This document shows, in pieces, positions 40,924 to 48,485 of a DNA stretch of 64,000 nucleotides. This DNA is from Nocardia arizonensis (GTDB lineage Bacteria > Actinomycetota > Actinomycetes > Mycobacteriales > Mycobacteriaceae). The position numbers and the translations under genes were made by a program. The notes beneath the pieces are model-generated. The model saw only the letters and a list, made by a program, of their open reading frames with translations. It searched no databases and was not told the DNA's origin. The DNA is taken from the NCBI RefSeq assembly GCF_001310275.1, contig NZ_LGYZ01000106.1:1-64000 (forward strand), read 5' to 3'. How positions within the stretch are numbered: position 1 is the first letter of the stretch; each line of letters begins with the position of its first letter.

Positions 40924-43194
40924 ATGTCCCAGGCCGAGGCGCCCGAGCGCGCAGGCGACCTACCAGCTCCACAACCACCACTGAGCGATCGGCTCCGTGG
41001 TGTCCTGCGCCATGATCTGCCCGCCTCGGTCGTGGTGTTCCTGGTGGCGTTGCCGTTGTCACTCGGGATCGCCATCGCCTCCGACGCCCCGATCATGGCC
41101 GGTCTGATCGCCGCGGTCGTCGGCGGCATCGTCGCGGGCGCGGTCGGTGGCTCGCCGATGCTGGCCAGCGGCCCGGCAGCCGGACTGACCGTCGTCGTGG
41201 CCGAACTGGTCGCGAAATTCGGCTGGCAGGTCACGTGTGCGATCACCGTCGCTGCCGGCGTGCTGCAGATTCTGTTCGGGCTCAGCCGAATCGCCCGTGC
41301 GGCGTTGGCGATTTCCCCCGTCGTCGTGCATGCCATGCTCGCGGGAATCGGTATCACGATCGCCCTGCAGCAGGTGCATGTCCTGCTCGGCGGGACATCG
41401 CGAAGCTCGGTGTGGCAGAACCTCAGTCAGCTGCCCACTCAGCTGACGCGCCTGCACTGGGCAGACCTGGTGATCGGGCTCATCGTCATCGTGACGTTGC
41501 TGTCCTGGAAGAAGGTACCCGGCGCACTGGGACGAATTCCCGGTGCACTGGTCGCCGTGGTCGCGGCAACTGTGGTGTCGTTGGTGGCGCCGCTGGGTGT
41601 CGAGCGAATCGTGATGAACGGATCCTTGTTCGACGCGATCGCACTACCGACGCTGCCCGAAGGCAAGTGGCTGGCAGTAGCTACCGGCGTATTGACCGTG
41701 GCGCTGATCGCGAGCGTGGAAAGCTTGCTCTCGGCCGTGGCGGTGGACAAGATGCACTCCGGTGCGCGGACCGATCTGAACCGCGAACTCGTCGGCCAGG
41801 GCACGGCGAACATCGCCTCCGGCATGCTCGGCGGCCTGCCGATCACCGGTGTCATCGTGCGCAGCGCGACCAATGTCGCGGCGGGCGCGAAGAGTAAGGC
41901 ATCAACGATCCTGCACGGCGTCTGGATTCTGTTGTTCTCGGTTCTGTTGGCCGGCATCGTGCAGCAGATCCCCAAAGCCGCTCTGGCCGGGCTGTTGATC
42001 GTCATCGGTATCCAGCTGGTCAAGCTGGCTCATATCCGCCTCGCGCGCCGTACCGGCGACCTGTGGGTCTACCTGATCACCGTGGCCGGAGTGATGTTCC
42101 TCAACCTTCTCGAAGGTGTGCTGATCGGTCTGATCGTGGCGATCGCCCTGGTCGTCTGGCGCGCCTCCCGTGCGGATATTCACGCCGAACCGGTCGGTGA
42201 CCCGGATTCGCGGCGCTGGCGGGTCGTCATCGAAGGAACATGCAGCTTCCTGTCGCTGCCGAAACTTTCGACTGTGCTGGACTCCGTGCCCGAAGGTGCC
42301 GATGTCACCGTCGAACTGACTGTCGACTTCATCGACCACGCTGCCTCGGAGGTGCTCCATGAATGGGAGCGCCGCCACCGCGAAGCCGGCGGCACCGTCC
42401 TCATCGATGAACTCGGCTCCGACACGCTCTCGGCCACCACCCAGGGGCCGCCTCAGCGCGCCGCCGCGGCGCAAGCCCGCGGTCTGGAACCATGGAAAGC
42501 CTGGCAGCACACCGACACGGCCACCGAACCTGTTCTCTCATCTGGGCCGTTGCGACCCATGCTCGACGGCATCTCGCGCTACCACCGCCGACAAGCACCG
42601 GTAGTGCGCGCTCACCTCAACGAACTGCGCGACAGTCAAGCCCCCACCTCGCTGTTCTTGACCTGCGCCGACTCGCGAGTGGTTCCCAATGTCATCACCC
42701 ACAGTGGTCCCGGTGACCTGTTCACCGTCCGTAACGTCGGCAACCTGATCCCAGCCGAGAACGCCGACGCCTCCGTCGAAGCGGCCTTGGCCTTCGCGGT
42801 CGAGGAATTGGCTGTCTCCTCGATCATCATCTGCGGACATTCCGGGTGCGGCGCGATGAGCGCGTTGCTCAACGACGCTCCGGTGTCTGCGAGCATCCGC
42901 GAGTGGCTCGACCACGCTCGGCCCAGCTTGCAGGCCTACCTTGTCGGGCATCCGGTCGCTGCGGCGGCCGCAGCGGCAGGATTCGATACGCGCGACCAGT
43001 TGAGCATGGTCAACGTCGCGGTCCAGGTCGCGACCGCCCGCCAACACCCTGTCGTGGCGGCCGCAGCGGCCACCGGCGCGGTGCATATCGCGGGGTTGTT
43101 CTTCGACATCGCCACTGCCACCGTGTGGCACGTCGGGACAGACACAGTCACCGAACACCACGACGAACTGATACCAGAAGCCGTGCGCATCTGA
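40924..43194 (+). CDS. SulP-family anion transporter fused to beta-carbonic anhydrase
   Basis: The 756-residue protein has a SulP membrane domain (about 30-430, twelve or more helices, with GLIAAVVGGIVAGAVGGSPM and NIASGMLGGLPITGVIVRSA) and a linker resembling a reduced STAS domain. The C-terminal beta-carbonic anhydrase has zinc motifs CADSR (about 580-584) and HSGCG (about 639-643). Such fusions move bicarbonate and interconvert it with CO2. GGAGGAAAAC precedes the ATG at 40924; the frame extends to 40693 without a better start. Confidence 0.92.
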   Translation: MSQAEAPERAGDLPAPQPPLSDRLRGVLRHDLPASVVVFLVALPLSLGIAIASDAPIMAGLIAAVVGGIVAGAVGGSPMLASGPAAGLTVVVAELVAKFGWQVTCAITVAAGVLQILFGLSRIARAALAISPVVVHAMLAGIGITIALQQVHVLLGGTSRSSVWQNLSQLPTQLTRLHWADLVIGLIVIVTLLSWKKVPGALGRIPGALVAVVAATVVSLVAPLGVERIVMNGSLFDAIALPTLPEGKWLAVATGVLTVALIASVESLLSAVAVDKMHSGARTDLNRELVGQGTANIASGMLGGLPITGVIVRSATNVAAGAKSKASTILHGVWILLFSVLLAGIVQQIPKAALAGLLIVIGIQLVKLAHIRLARRTGDLWVYLITVAGVMFLNLLEGVLIGLIVAIALVVWRASRADIHAEPVGDPDSRRWRVVIEGTCSFLSLPKLSTVLDSVPEGADVTVELTVDFIDHAASEVLHEWERRHREAGGTVLIDELGSDTLSATTQGPPQRAAAAQARGLEPWKAWQHTDTATEPVLSSGPLRPMLDGISRYHRRQAPVVRAHLNELRDSQAPTSLFLTCADSRVVPNVITHSGPGDLFTVRNVGNLIPAENADASVEAALAFAVEELAVSSIIICGHSGCGAMSALLNDAPVSASIREWLDHARPSLQAYLVGHPVAAAAAAAGFDTRDQLSMVNVAVQVATARQHPVVAAAAATGAVHIAGLFFDIATATVWHVGTDTVTEHHDELIPEAVRI

Positions 43195-43209
43195 TCAGGT
43201 GCCCGAATC

Positions 43210-43247
43210 GACCGGGCTCGCAGCCTCACCGGTTTGCGAGCCCGGTC
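43210..43247 (+). terminator. 12-bp hairpin after the SulP fusion gene
   Basis: The arms GACCGGGCTCGC and GCGAGCCCGGTC flank 14 bases, 15 bases after the stop. Likely terminator. Confidence 0.6.
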
Positions 43248-43372
43248 CCGGCGTCTGGCGAGGCAGCGAAGACGACCCGATCGTTGTGGCGGCGCACTCC
43301 ACTGATTGCGGCATGCCGCCGCGACGATGTGTCTGCCGCTTTCAAGATCACGTCGGCGTACGATCGGCTGCC

Positions 43373-43789
43373 GTGAGGAACAGGGTGCGCGTTCCGGGTA
43401 TGTGGTGCGCCGTTGTGCTCATTCTTGTTGGCGTCGTCCTGGCATCGGGTATCGCTGATTGTCGGCTACTCGAATCTCGCGACATTGTCGCCACCGGTCA
43501 TCGCCACCTCGTTGTCGACCCATCCGAATCGGATGCGATCACCGAATCCGCCTGCAGGCACACCGATCTCGACGGCGGCTCGACCCATTGCTCCTACAAC
43601 GGGGTCCGGGCGGACGCTGTACTGACCCGCACCGACGAGACCGGCCCCGGAATGCTCGACCAGGTTGACCCACTTTTCGGGACCGACCCGTGGCCTACGC
43701 CGCAGCTACGCGGTCCGCCGCGGTCGAGCACAGTTCGTGTCCAAAGCGGCCCCGAACGTCTGATCCGAATCTGTATCCGCCGTTGCTGA
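43373..43789 (+). CDS. Hypothetical single-helix exported protein
   Basis: The 138-residue frame from a GTG at 43373 has a basic start (VRNRVRVPGM), one strong helix (WCAVVLILVGVVLASGI) and an exported part with several Cys (DCRLLES, SACRHTD, THCSYNG). The frame opens at 43199 but the upstream part is not protein-like. No ribosome site is obvious and no family is recognised. Confidence 0.4.
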   Translation: MRNRVRVPGMWCAVVLILVGVVLASGIADCRLLESRDIVATGHRHLVVDPSESDAITESACRHTDLDGGSTHCSYNGVRADAVLTRTDETGPGMLDQVDPLFGTDPWPTPQLRGPPRSSTVRVQSGPERLIRICIRRC

Positions 43790-43877
43790 CAGGCAAGCAC
43801 CAGGCCGACGCATCAGTTGCTGTCGGCCAGTGGTCGCTGCCGGTCACACGCTCTTGGCGAACAGAACGGAAACCTTC

Positions 43878-45020
43878 ATGGACGACGCTTTGCTCGACGA
43901 ACTGCGAATCACCCCCGCCAACCTGCTCACCACGGCCGCACGCTGCCTCCGGCCGGACGCGCTGGTCGGAAACACCCCGGTCTTGTGGATCGGTCCACCG
44001 CTGGCCCCGCGCGGGCGCGGGTTCTGGGCGAAACTCGAAGGGGCCAACCCAGGTGGCATGAAAGATCGGCCCGGCCTGCACATGGTCGAGCGCGCCCGCT
44101 CCCGCGGCGAATTGCTGCCAGGCGCACGGATAATCGAATCCACCAGCGGAACCCTCGGATTGGGATTGGCGCTGGCAGGCACATTCTTCGGACACCCGGT
44201 CACCCTCGTCACCGATCCAGGCATGGAGCCGCTGATGCGCAGCATGCTCGCCGCGTACGGCACCCGGATCGAACTCGTCACCGAGCCACACGCCAGCGGC
44301 GGATGGCAACTTGCGCGATGCGACCGGGTCGCCGAACTCCTCGACGCCGACTCCACGGCCTGGTGCCCGAACCAGTACAACAATCCCGACAACGTCGATG
44401 CTTATGACTCCTTGGCGTTGGAATTGGTCGCCCAGCTGGGTCGCGTCGACGTGCTGGTGTGCTCGGTCGGCACCGGCGGACACTCCGCGGGGATCGCGCG
44501 AGTGCTGCGCCGATTCCATCCACACATGCGCTTGATCGGGGTCGACACCATCGCCTCGACAATATTCGGGCAACCTGCGGGGACCCGCTTGATGCGCGGG
44601 CTGGGCTCGAGTATCTACCCCTGCAACGTCGACTACGCCGCGTTCGACGAAGTGCACTGGGTCGCACCGGCCGAAGCTGTCTGGGCCGCACGCGCACTGG
44701 CCGGCACCCACCACGCCACCGGAGGCTGGAGCGTAGGCGCCGTCGCGCTCGTCGCGGGTTGGGCAGCAGGGAATCACTCAGCTGATACCCGAATCGCGGC
44801 CGTCTTCCCCGATGGTCCCCACCGCTACTTCGACACCATCTTCAACGACGAGTACTGCCACCGTCACGGGCTGCTCGACAGCGGCCCACCGATCGAGCCT
44901 GCCACCATCGGTCATCCCACCGAGCAGGTCGTGCAGGCGTGGACACGCTGCACCACTGTCATCGCCCCTCACCGAACGCAGCCGGTTGATTCTGTGCGTT
45001 TCTCGCGGAGCACTCGATGA
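43878..45020 (+). CDS. Cysteine-synthase-like PLP enzyme
   Basis: The 380-residue fold-type II enzyme has the PLP lysine in EGANPGGMKDRPGLHM, the STSGTLGLGLALAG phosphate loop, and CSVGTGGHSAGIARVL. It differs from CysK by NPGGMK in place of NPxxSxK, a feature of a distinct actinobacterial subgroup. It may make or degrade a thiol such as cysteine or cystathionine. Placed before a CDF exporter, a role in thiol supply or sulfide generation for metal tolerance is plausible (inference). Confidence 0.82.
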   Translation: MDDALLDELRITPANLLTTAARCLRPDALVGNTPVLWIGPPLAPRGRGFWAKLEGANPGGMKDRPGLHMVERARSRGELLPGARIIESTSGTLGLGLALAGTFFGHPVTLVTDPGMEPLMRSMLAAYGTRIELVTEPHASGGWQLARCDRVAELLDADSTAWCPNQYNNPDNVDAYDSLALELVAQLGRVDVLVCSVGTGGHSAGIARVLRRFHPHMRLIGVDTIASTIFGQPAGTRLMRGLGSSIYPCNVDYAAFDEVHWVAPAEAVWAARALAGTHHATGGWSVGAVALVAGWAAGNHSADTRIAAVFPDGPHRYFDTIFNDEYCHRHGLLDSGPPIEPATIGHPTEQVVQAWTRCTTVIAPHRTQPVDSVRFSRSTR

Positions 45021-45138
45021 TCCAGGCCATCCGCAGCTTCGGCAGTGGCCGGATGATGCCTCGTTGATCGGCAACGTTTATGGCGGTACAGCGAGCAAAC
45101 AGCGGTGGGTCATCCACGGGTCGGCCAAATAGAGATAC

Positions 45139-45158
45139 ACATGCGCACATGCGCATGT
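45139..45158. promoter_or_regulatory. 20-bp inverted repeat, ArsR-type operator candidate
   Basis: The arms ACATGCGC and GCGCATGT flank ACAT. It is followed at once by TTATTATTTAC, which could serve as a -10 region. It lies 69 bases before the CDF start. The layout resembles SmtB, NmtR or KmtR operators. Confidence 0.6.
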
Positions 45159-45226
45159 TATTATTTACGAGTCAGGCATGAGTGCCTGGACGGGGAGTTC
45201 ACCACAGCAACGAGGGAGGTCGTCCG

Positions 45227-46156
45227 ATGGGCGCGGGACACGGGCACAGTCACGGATCGAGCAATCCGGATCAGGGCAGCGCGTCGAGTCGCTACACCAT
45301 CCGCCTCGCGATCGTGATCGGTCTGGGCCTGGTCACCTTCGTCGCGCAGGTCGTGGTCGGGCTCTCGACCTCGTCGCTGGCACTGTTGTCGGATTCAGCG
45401 CACGTGTTCACCGATGTGTTCGGGGTGACGATGGCGCTGGTGGCGATCTTGATCGCCCGCCACGCCACTATCGGCGGTGCACGCTCGTTCGGGATGTATC
45501 GCGCCGAGGTCTTTGCCGCACTGTTCAACGCGATCCTGCTGTTCGGCGTTGCCGGTTGGGTTCTCTACGAAGCCGTCGGGCGCCTGTCGGATCCGCCGGA
45601 GGTACCCGGCCTGCCCGTGGCGGTCGTCGCGGTAGTCGGCCTGCTGATGAACGTGATCAGCATGCTGATCTTGCGCGAAGGCGCCAAGGACAGCCTCAAC
45701 GTGCGCGGTGCGTACCTGGAAGTCATGGCCGACATGCTCGGCTCACTCGGCGTGCTGGCCAGTGGCCTGATCACCATCATCTTCGGCTGGCGCTACGCCG
45801 ACCCCGCGATCGGCGTCGCCATCGGACTGTTCGTCCTGCCACGCGCGTTCCACCTGGGCCGCCAAGCTCTGCGGATCCTGTTCCAGCACGCGCCCGCCGA
45901 GCTTGACCTCGCCCAGATCGAACACTCCTTGCAGGGCCTCGACGGCGTCGAGGAGGTACACGACCTGCACGTGTGGACCCTGACCCCTGGCATGGAAGTC
46001 GCCTCCACGCACCTGGTGACCAACCCCGACGCCGACGCCGACACCGTGTTGCGCGCGGCCCAACAGCTACTAGCCGAGTCCTATCACCTCGGCCACGCCA
46101 CGGTGCAGATCGAACCTGGGCACGGCAGCGAGCAGTGCCGGAAAACAACCTGGTAG
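45227..46156 (+). CDS. Cation diffusion facilitator (CDF) metal exporter
   Basis: The 309-residue protein has a His-rich N-terminus (GHGHSHG) and six helices with the zinc-site residues in SLALLSDSAHVFTDVFG (HxxxD) and AYLEVMADMLGSLGVL. A cytoplasmic C-terminal domain follows (about 215-300, EVHDLHVWTLTPGMEVASTH). It exports Zn, Cd or Co by proton antiport. GGGAGG precedes the ATG at 45227. The upstream inverted repeat suggests repression by an ArsR-type sensor. Confidence 0.9.
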   Translation: MGAGHGHSHGSSNPDQGSASSRYTIRLAIVIGLGLVTFVAQVVVGLSTSSLALLSDSAHVFTDVFGVTMALVAILIARHATIGGARSFGMYRAEVFAALFNAILLFGVAGWVLYEAVGRLSDPPEVPGLPVAVVAVVGLLMNVISMLILREGAKDSLNVRGAYLEVMADMLGSLGVLASGLITIIFGWRYADPAIGVAIGLFVLPRAFHLGRQALRILFQHAPAELDLAQIEHSLQGLDGVEEVHDLHVWTLTPGMEVASTHLVTNPDADADTVLRAAQQLLAESYHLGHATVQIEPGHGSEQCRKTTW

Positions 46157-46232
46157 GCGCTACACAACAGGCCATCCGGCACCGACCCCACGACTACTGC
46201 TACGACCTCTGCTTGAAACGAGGAGAAACACC

Positions 46233-46844
46233 ATGACGGTTTGGTGGGCGCTGGCCCTGTATCTGATCTTCGGAGTACTGGGTTTCGGGTGGCGCAGCTG
46301 GCGCCAGCACCGACACACCGGATCGACCGGATTCCGTGGAGTCAGCGGCCGCCCCGGCTCGCTGGAGTGGTTCGCCGGAGTCGGCTTCATCGCTGCCATC
46401 GCCGTCGGCGTGGCCGCGGCGCTACTGCAGCTGACCGGGCTACTCGCACCCATAGCGGCCCTGACCGCCACACCGGTTCAGGCGCTCGGCGTCGCGCTGG
46501 CGGTCGCCGGGATCGCCGCGACGCTCTATGCGCAAGACCAAATGGGCGATTCCTGGCGCATCGGCGTCGACGACACCGAAACAACCACCCTCGTGCACAC
46601 CGGAGTGTTCGGGCTGGTGCGCAACCCGATCTTCACCGCCATGCTCGTCTTCGCCGCCGGGATCACCCTGATCATTCCAAACCTCATGGCTATCGTCGGA
46701 TTCGTCCTGCTCGTGGCCATGATCGAACTGCAGGTCCGGATCGTCGAGGAGCCCTACCTGACCCGCGTCCACGGCGCAGACTACCGCAACTATCTGGCCA
46801 CCACCGGCCGCTTTGCCCCCGGGATCGGCCGAATCACTACCTGA
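46233..46844 (+). CDS. Isoprenylcysteine-methyltransferase-like membrane protein
   Basis: The 203-residue product has four to five helices and the ICMT/PEMT signature GVFGLVRNPIFTAMLVF, then VEEPYLTRVHGADYRNYLATTGRFAPG. Bacterial members methylate unknown acceptors. Genes of this kind recur next to CDF exporters and cysteine-synthase-like genes. AACGAGGAGAAACACC precedes the ATG, 76 bases after the CDF stop, so the three genes may form one unit. Confidence 0.82.
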   Translation: MTVWWALALYLIFGVLGFGWRSWRQHRHTGSTGFRGVSGRPGSLEWFAGVGFIAAIAVGVAAALLQLTGLLAPIAALTATPVQALGVALAVAGIAATLYAQDQMGDSWRIGVDDTETTTLVHTGVFGLVRNPIFTAMLVFAAGITLIIPNLMAIVGFVLLVAMIELQVRIVEEPYLTRVHGADYRNYLATTGRFAPGIGRITT

Positions 46845-47296
46845 GCGAACCCGCCCGTCCTGCCGCGCTCCGCTCCCCCGCCCGGTTCCAAGGCCCAACC
46901 TGGCAATCAAGCTCGAAAGGCTGTAGACCTCCGCCAGCGAGAAATCAGCTTCCACCACCAGCTGCCCAGCGAGAGACATCAGGTCAATCGCGTTCCCATG
47001 TTCGATGTGCCCCGCCGTGGGCACATCGAACATGGGACCAGAGACCTATCCGTACCGGCAGACCGTGATCGTCAGATCGGATAGGAACCCGCGATGACCA
47101 GGCGTTTTCCAGTTGCCCATGTTTTGCGTGTCCTGCCGAGGGCACAGATACGAAAGGCTCCGTACCAGCGCGAATGCCGGTCGGAGCCTCTCATGTTGAG
47201 TCGGTCAGCCCGCGTCGATGACGCGAGATGACAACACCCATTCACAGGATGAGGCGCTGCGGGAGGTGTCAATCCCCTCGAAGTGTGGAGGGTCCT
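46845..47296. other. 452-base gap with several inverted repeats
   Basis: No gene is supported. The gap holds a very strong hairpin (46994-47037), a spaced inverted repeat CCTATCCG/CGGATAGG (47045-47052 and 47078-47085) and a third, AGGCTCCG/CGGAGCCT (from about 47155 to 47190). The density of dyads suggests terminator plus remnants of a mobile element or an undetected RNA. Confidence 0.4.
46994..47037. terminator. 19-bp perfect-arm hairpin
   Basis: Arms of 19 bases (46994-47012 and 47019-47037) are exact complements around CGCCGT. It lies 150 bases past the methyltransferase-like gene. Either a bidirectional terminator or part of a repeat unit. Confidence 0.55.
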
Positions 47297-47692
47297 TTAT
47301 ACGGCCTCGTCTCGTGACCAGGCCGCGGCGGCGAGGCGCGCTGTCAGGTCGCGGTCGGTCAGAAACCGCAACAGCGTTGCGAACGACTCGGCCAATTCAT
47401 CGCTGCCGCTGGGCCCCTCGGCGGCGTCCGCGCGGACAGTCTCGGTCCGCGGCGGGGTGTAGACACTGGTGGACAGCCCCAACCGACGCAACTCCGAGAG
47501 GGCTCGGTGCGATGTGAACGCCGAGCGCGGCAACCCGGTGATCAGCTGATACACCTGCTTGGGCGGATAGCGTTTGTCCGCGACAATCACCCAGTGCTCA
47601 CGGATCGGCTCGGGCTCAACCTTGCCGACCGCTTCGAACACCGAAGACTCGACCGTCTTGTCCATTCCAAGAGATTTCACCAACACAGGCAC
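47297..47692 (-). CDS. Small protein with a WVIVADKRYPPKQV module
   Basis: The 131-residue product starts at a GTG (47692), with an alternative ATG at 47665. The middle reads HWVIVADKRYPPKQVYQLIT, then RSAFTSHRALSELRRLGL, and the C-terminus is helical (residues 95-131). The YPPKQV module resembles short DNA-associated domains found in restriction-like and regulatory proteins, but I cannot name the family. The C-terminal helix contains LAESFATLLRFLTDRDLT. A target-recognition adaptor or antitoxin are possibilities. Confidence 0.55.
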   Translation of the reverse strand: MPVLVKSLGMDKTVESSVFEAVGKVEPEPIREHWVIVADKRYPPKQVYQLITGLPRSAFTSHRALSELRRLGLSTSVYTPPRTETVRADAAEGPSGSDELAESFATLLRFLTDRDLTARLAAAAWSRDEAV

Positions 47693-47714
47693 CTACGGCA
47701 ACCATCCGGTGCGG

Positions 47715-48011
47715 TCAGGATTCCGTTGCCGTATCTCGCGGAATCCTTTCCGCCAGAACGACGTAGCGTACATACCACACCAGCATCAAACCGGAACTGA
47801 TCGTGTGGAACAGATGTAGGGCCCAGATCGGTCCCGGCGGCAGGTCGAGGACGTAGATCATGTAGACCAGGTTGCCGATGTTGGCCAGGGCGATATTGCT
47901 CGGGCTGTACGAGCGAACATCCCTGGTGCGGCGCGCTTTGACCAACATCGGCAGGGTGCTGGAGGCGAAGACCGCACTCGCGACCGCACCCGCGACTACG
48001 GGAACCTCCAC
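47715..48011 (-). CDS. SemiSWEET/PQ-loop-like small membrane protein
   Basis: The 98-residue product starts at a GTG after GAAGGAG and has three helices. STLPMLVKARRTRDVRSYS resembles the PQ-loop region of SemiSWEET half-transporters, followed by LANIGNLVYMIYVLDLPPG. Dimers of such proteins move sugars or similar small solutes. It is 30 bases downstream of the DUF4242 gene and may share its transcript. Confidence 0.65.
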   Translation of the reverse strand: MEVPVVAGAVASAVFASSTLPMLVKARRTRDVRSYSPSNIALANIGNLVYMIYVLDLPPGPIWALHLFHTISSGLMLVWYVRYVVLAERIPRDTATES

Positions 48012-48041
48012 CGTCGTCGTCTCCTTCGAAATCGTCCGGGG

Positions 48042-48320
48042 TCAGCTTTCGGTGGCGGTGTGCGGGCCGAATTCGTCGGCCACCACCGCGACGAGGTCGG
48101 CCGGGAAGCCGCCGCGGCGGGCGTGTTCGCGGATGGCGTCCGGGTCCTCGGCCTCGTGCAGGCAATAGATCTTGTCGCCCGCGACGTAGCTGGTGATCCA
48201 TCGGTAGGGGACGCCCAAGGACGTCATCGCGGCGTTGGACTTCTCGGCGATGGCGGCGAGGTCCGCCGTGGTGAGGTCGGCCGCACCGGGGATTTCCCGC
48301 TCGATGAGGAAGCGCTTCAT
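48042..48320 (-). CDS. DUF4242 protein (SCO4226-like)
   Basis: The 92-residue ferredoxin-like protein begins MKRFLIEREIPGAADLT and has VPYRWITSYVAGDKIYCLHE. This family includes the nickel-binding SCO4226 of Streptomyces. AGGAGAACGAATC precedes the ATG at 48320. It diverges from a large LuxR-type regulator, a pairing common for DUF4242, so that regulator probably controls it. Confidence 0.85.
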   Translation of the reverse strand: MKRFLIEREIPGAADLTTADLAAIAEKSNAAMTSLGVPYRWITSYVAGDKIYCLHEAEDPDAIREHARRGGFPADLVAVVADEFGPHTATES

Positions 48321-48485
48321 GATTCGTTCTCCTGTTGCCGTGAGTACCGACGCGGTCGCGATCGGCAAGTTCTACGTTCGGTCATCGGCAAACGAATCTC
48401 ATGGGGGACGATTCCCTATTTTGGGATCTCACCGCTTTCGCCGAGTCGGTAACTCCGCTGTTCCTGACGTATATGCGCTGGTAGC

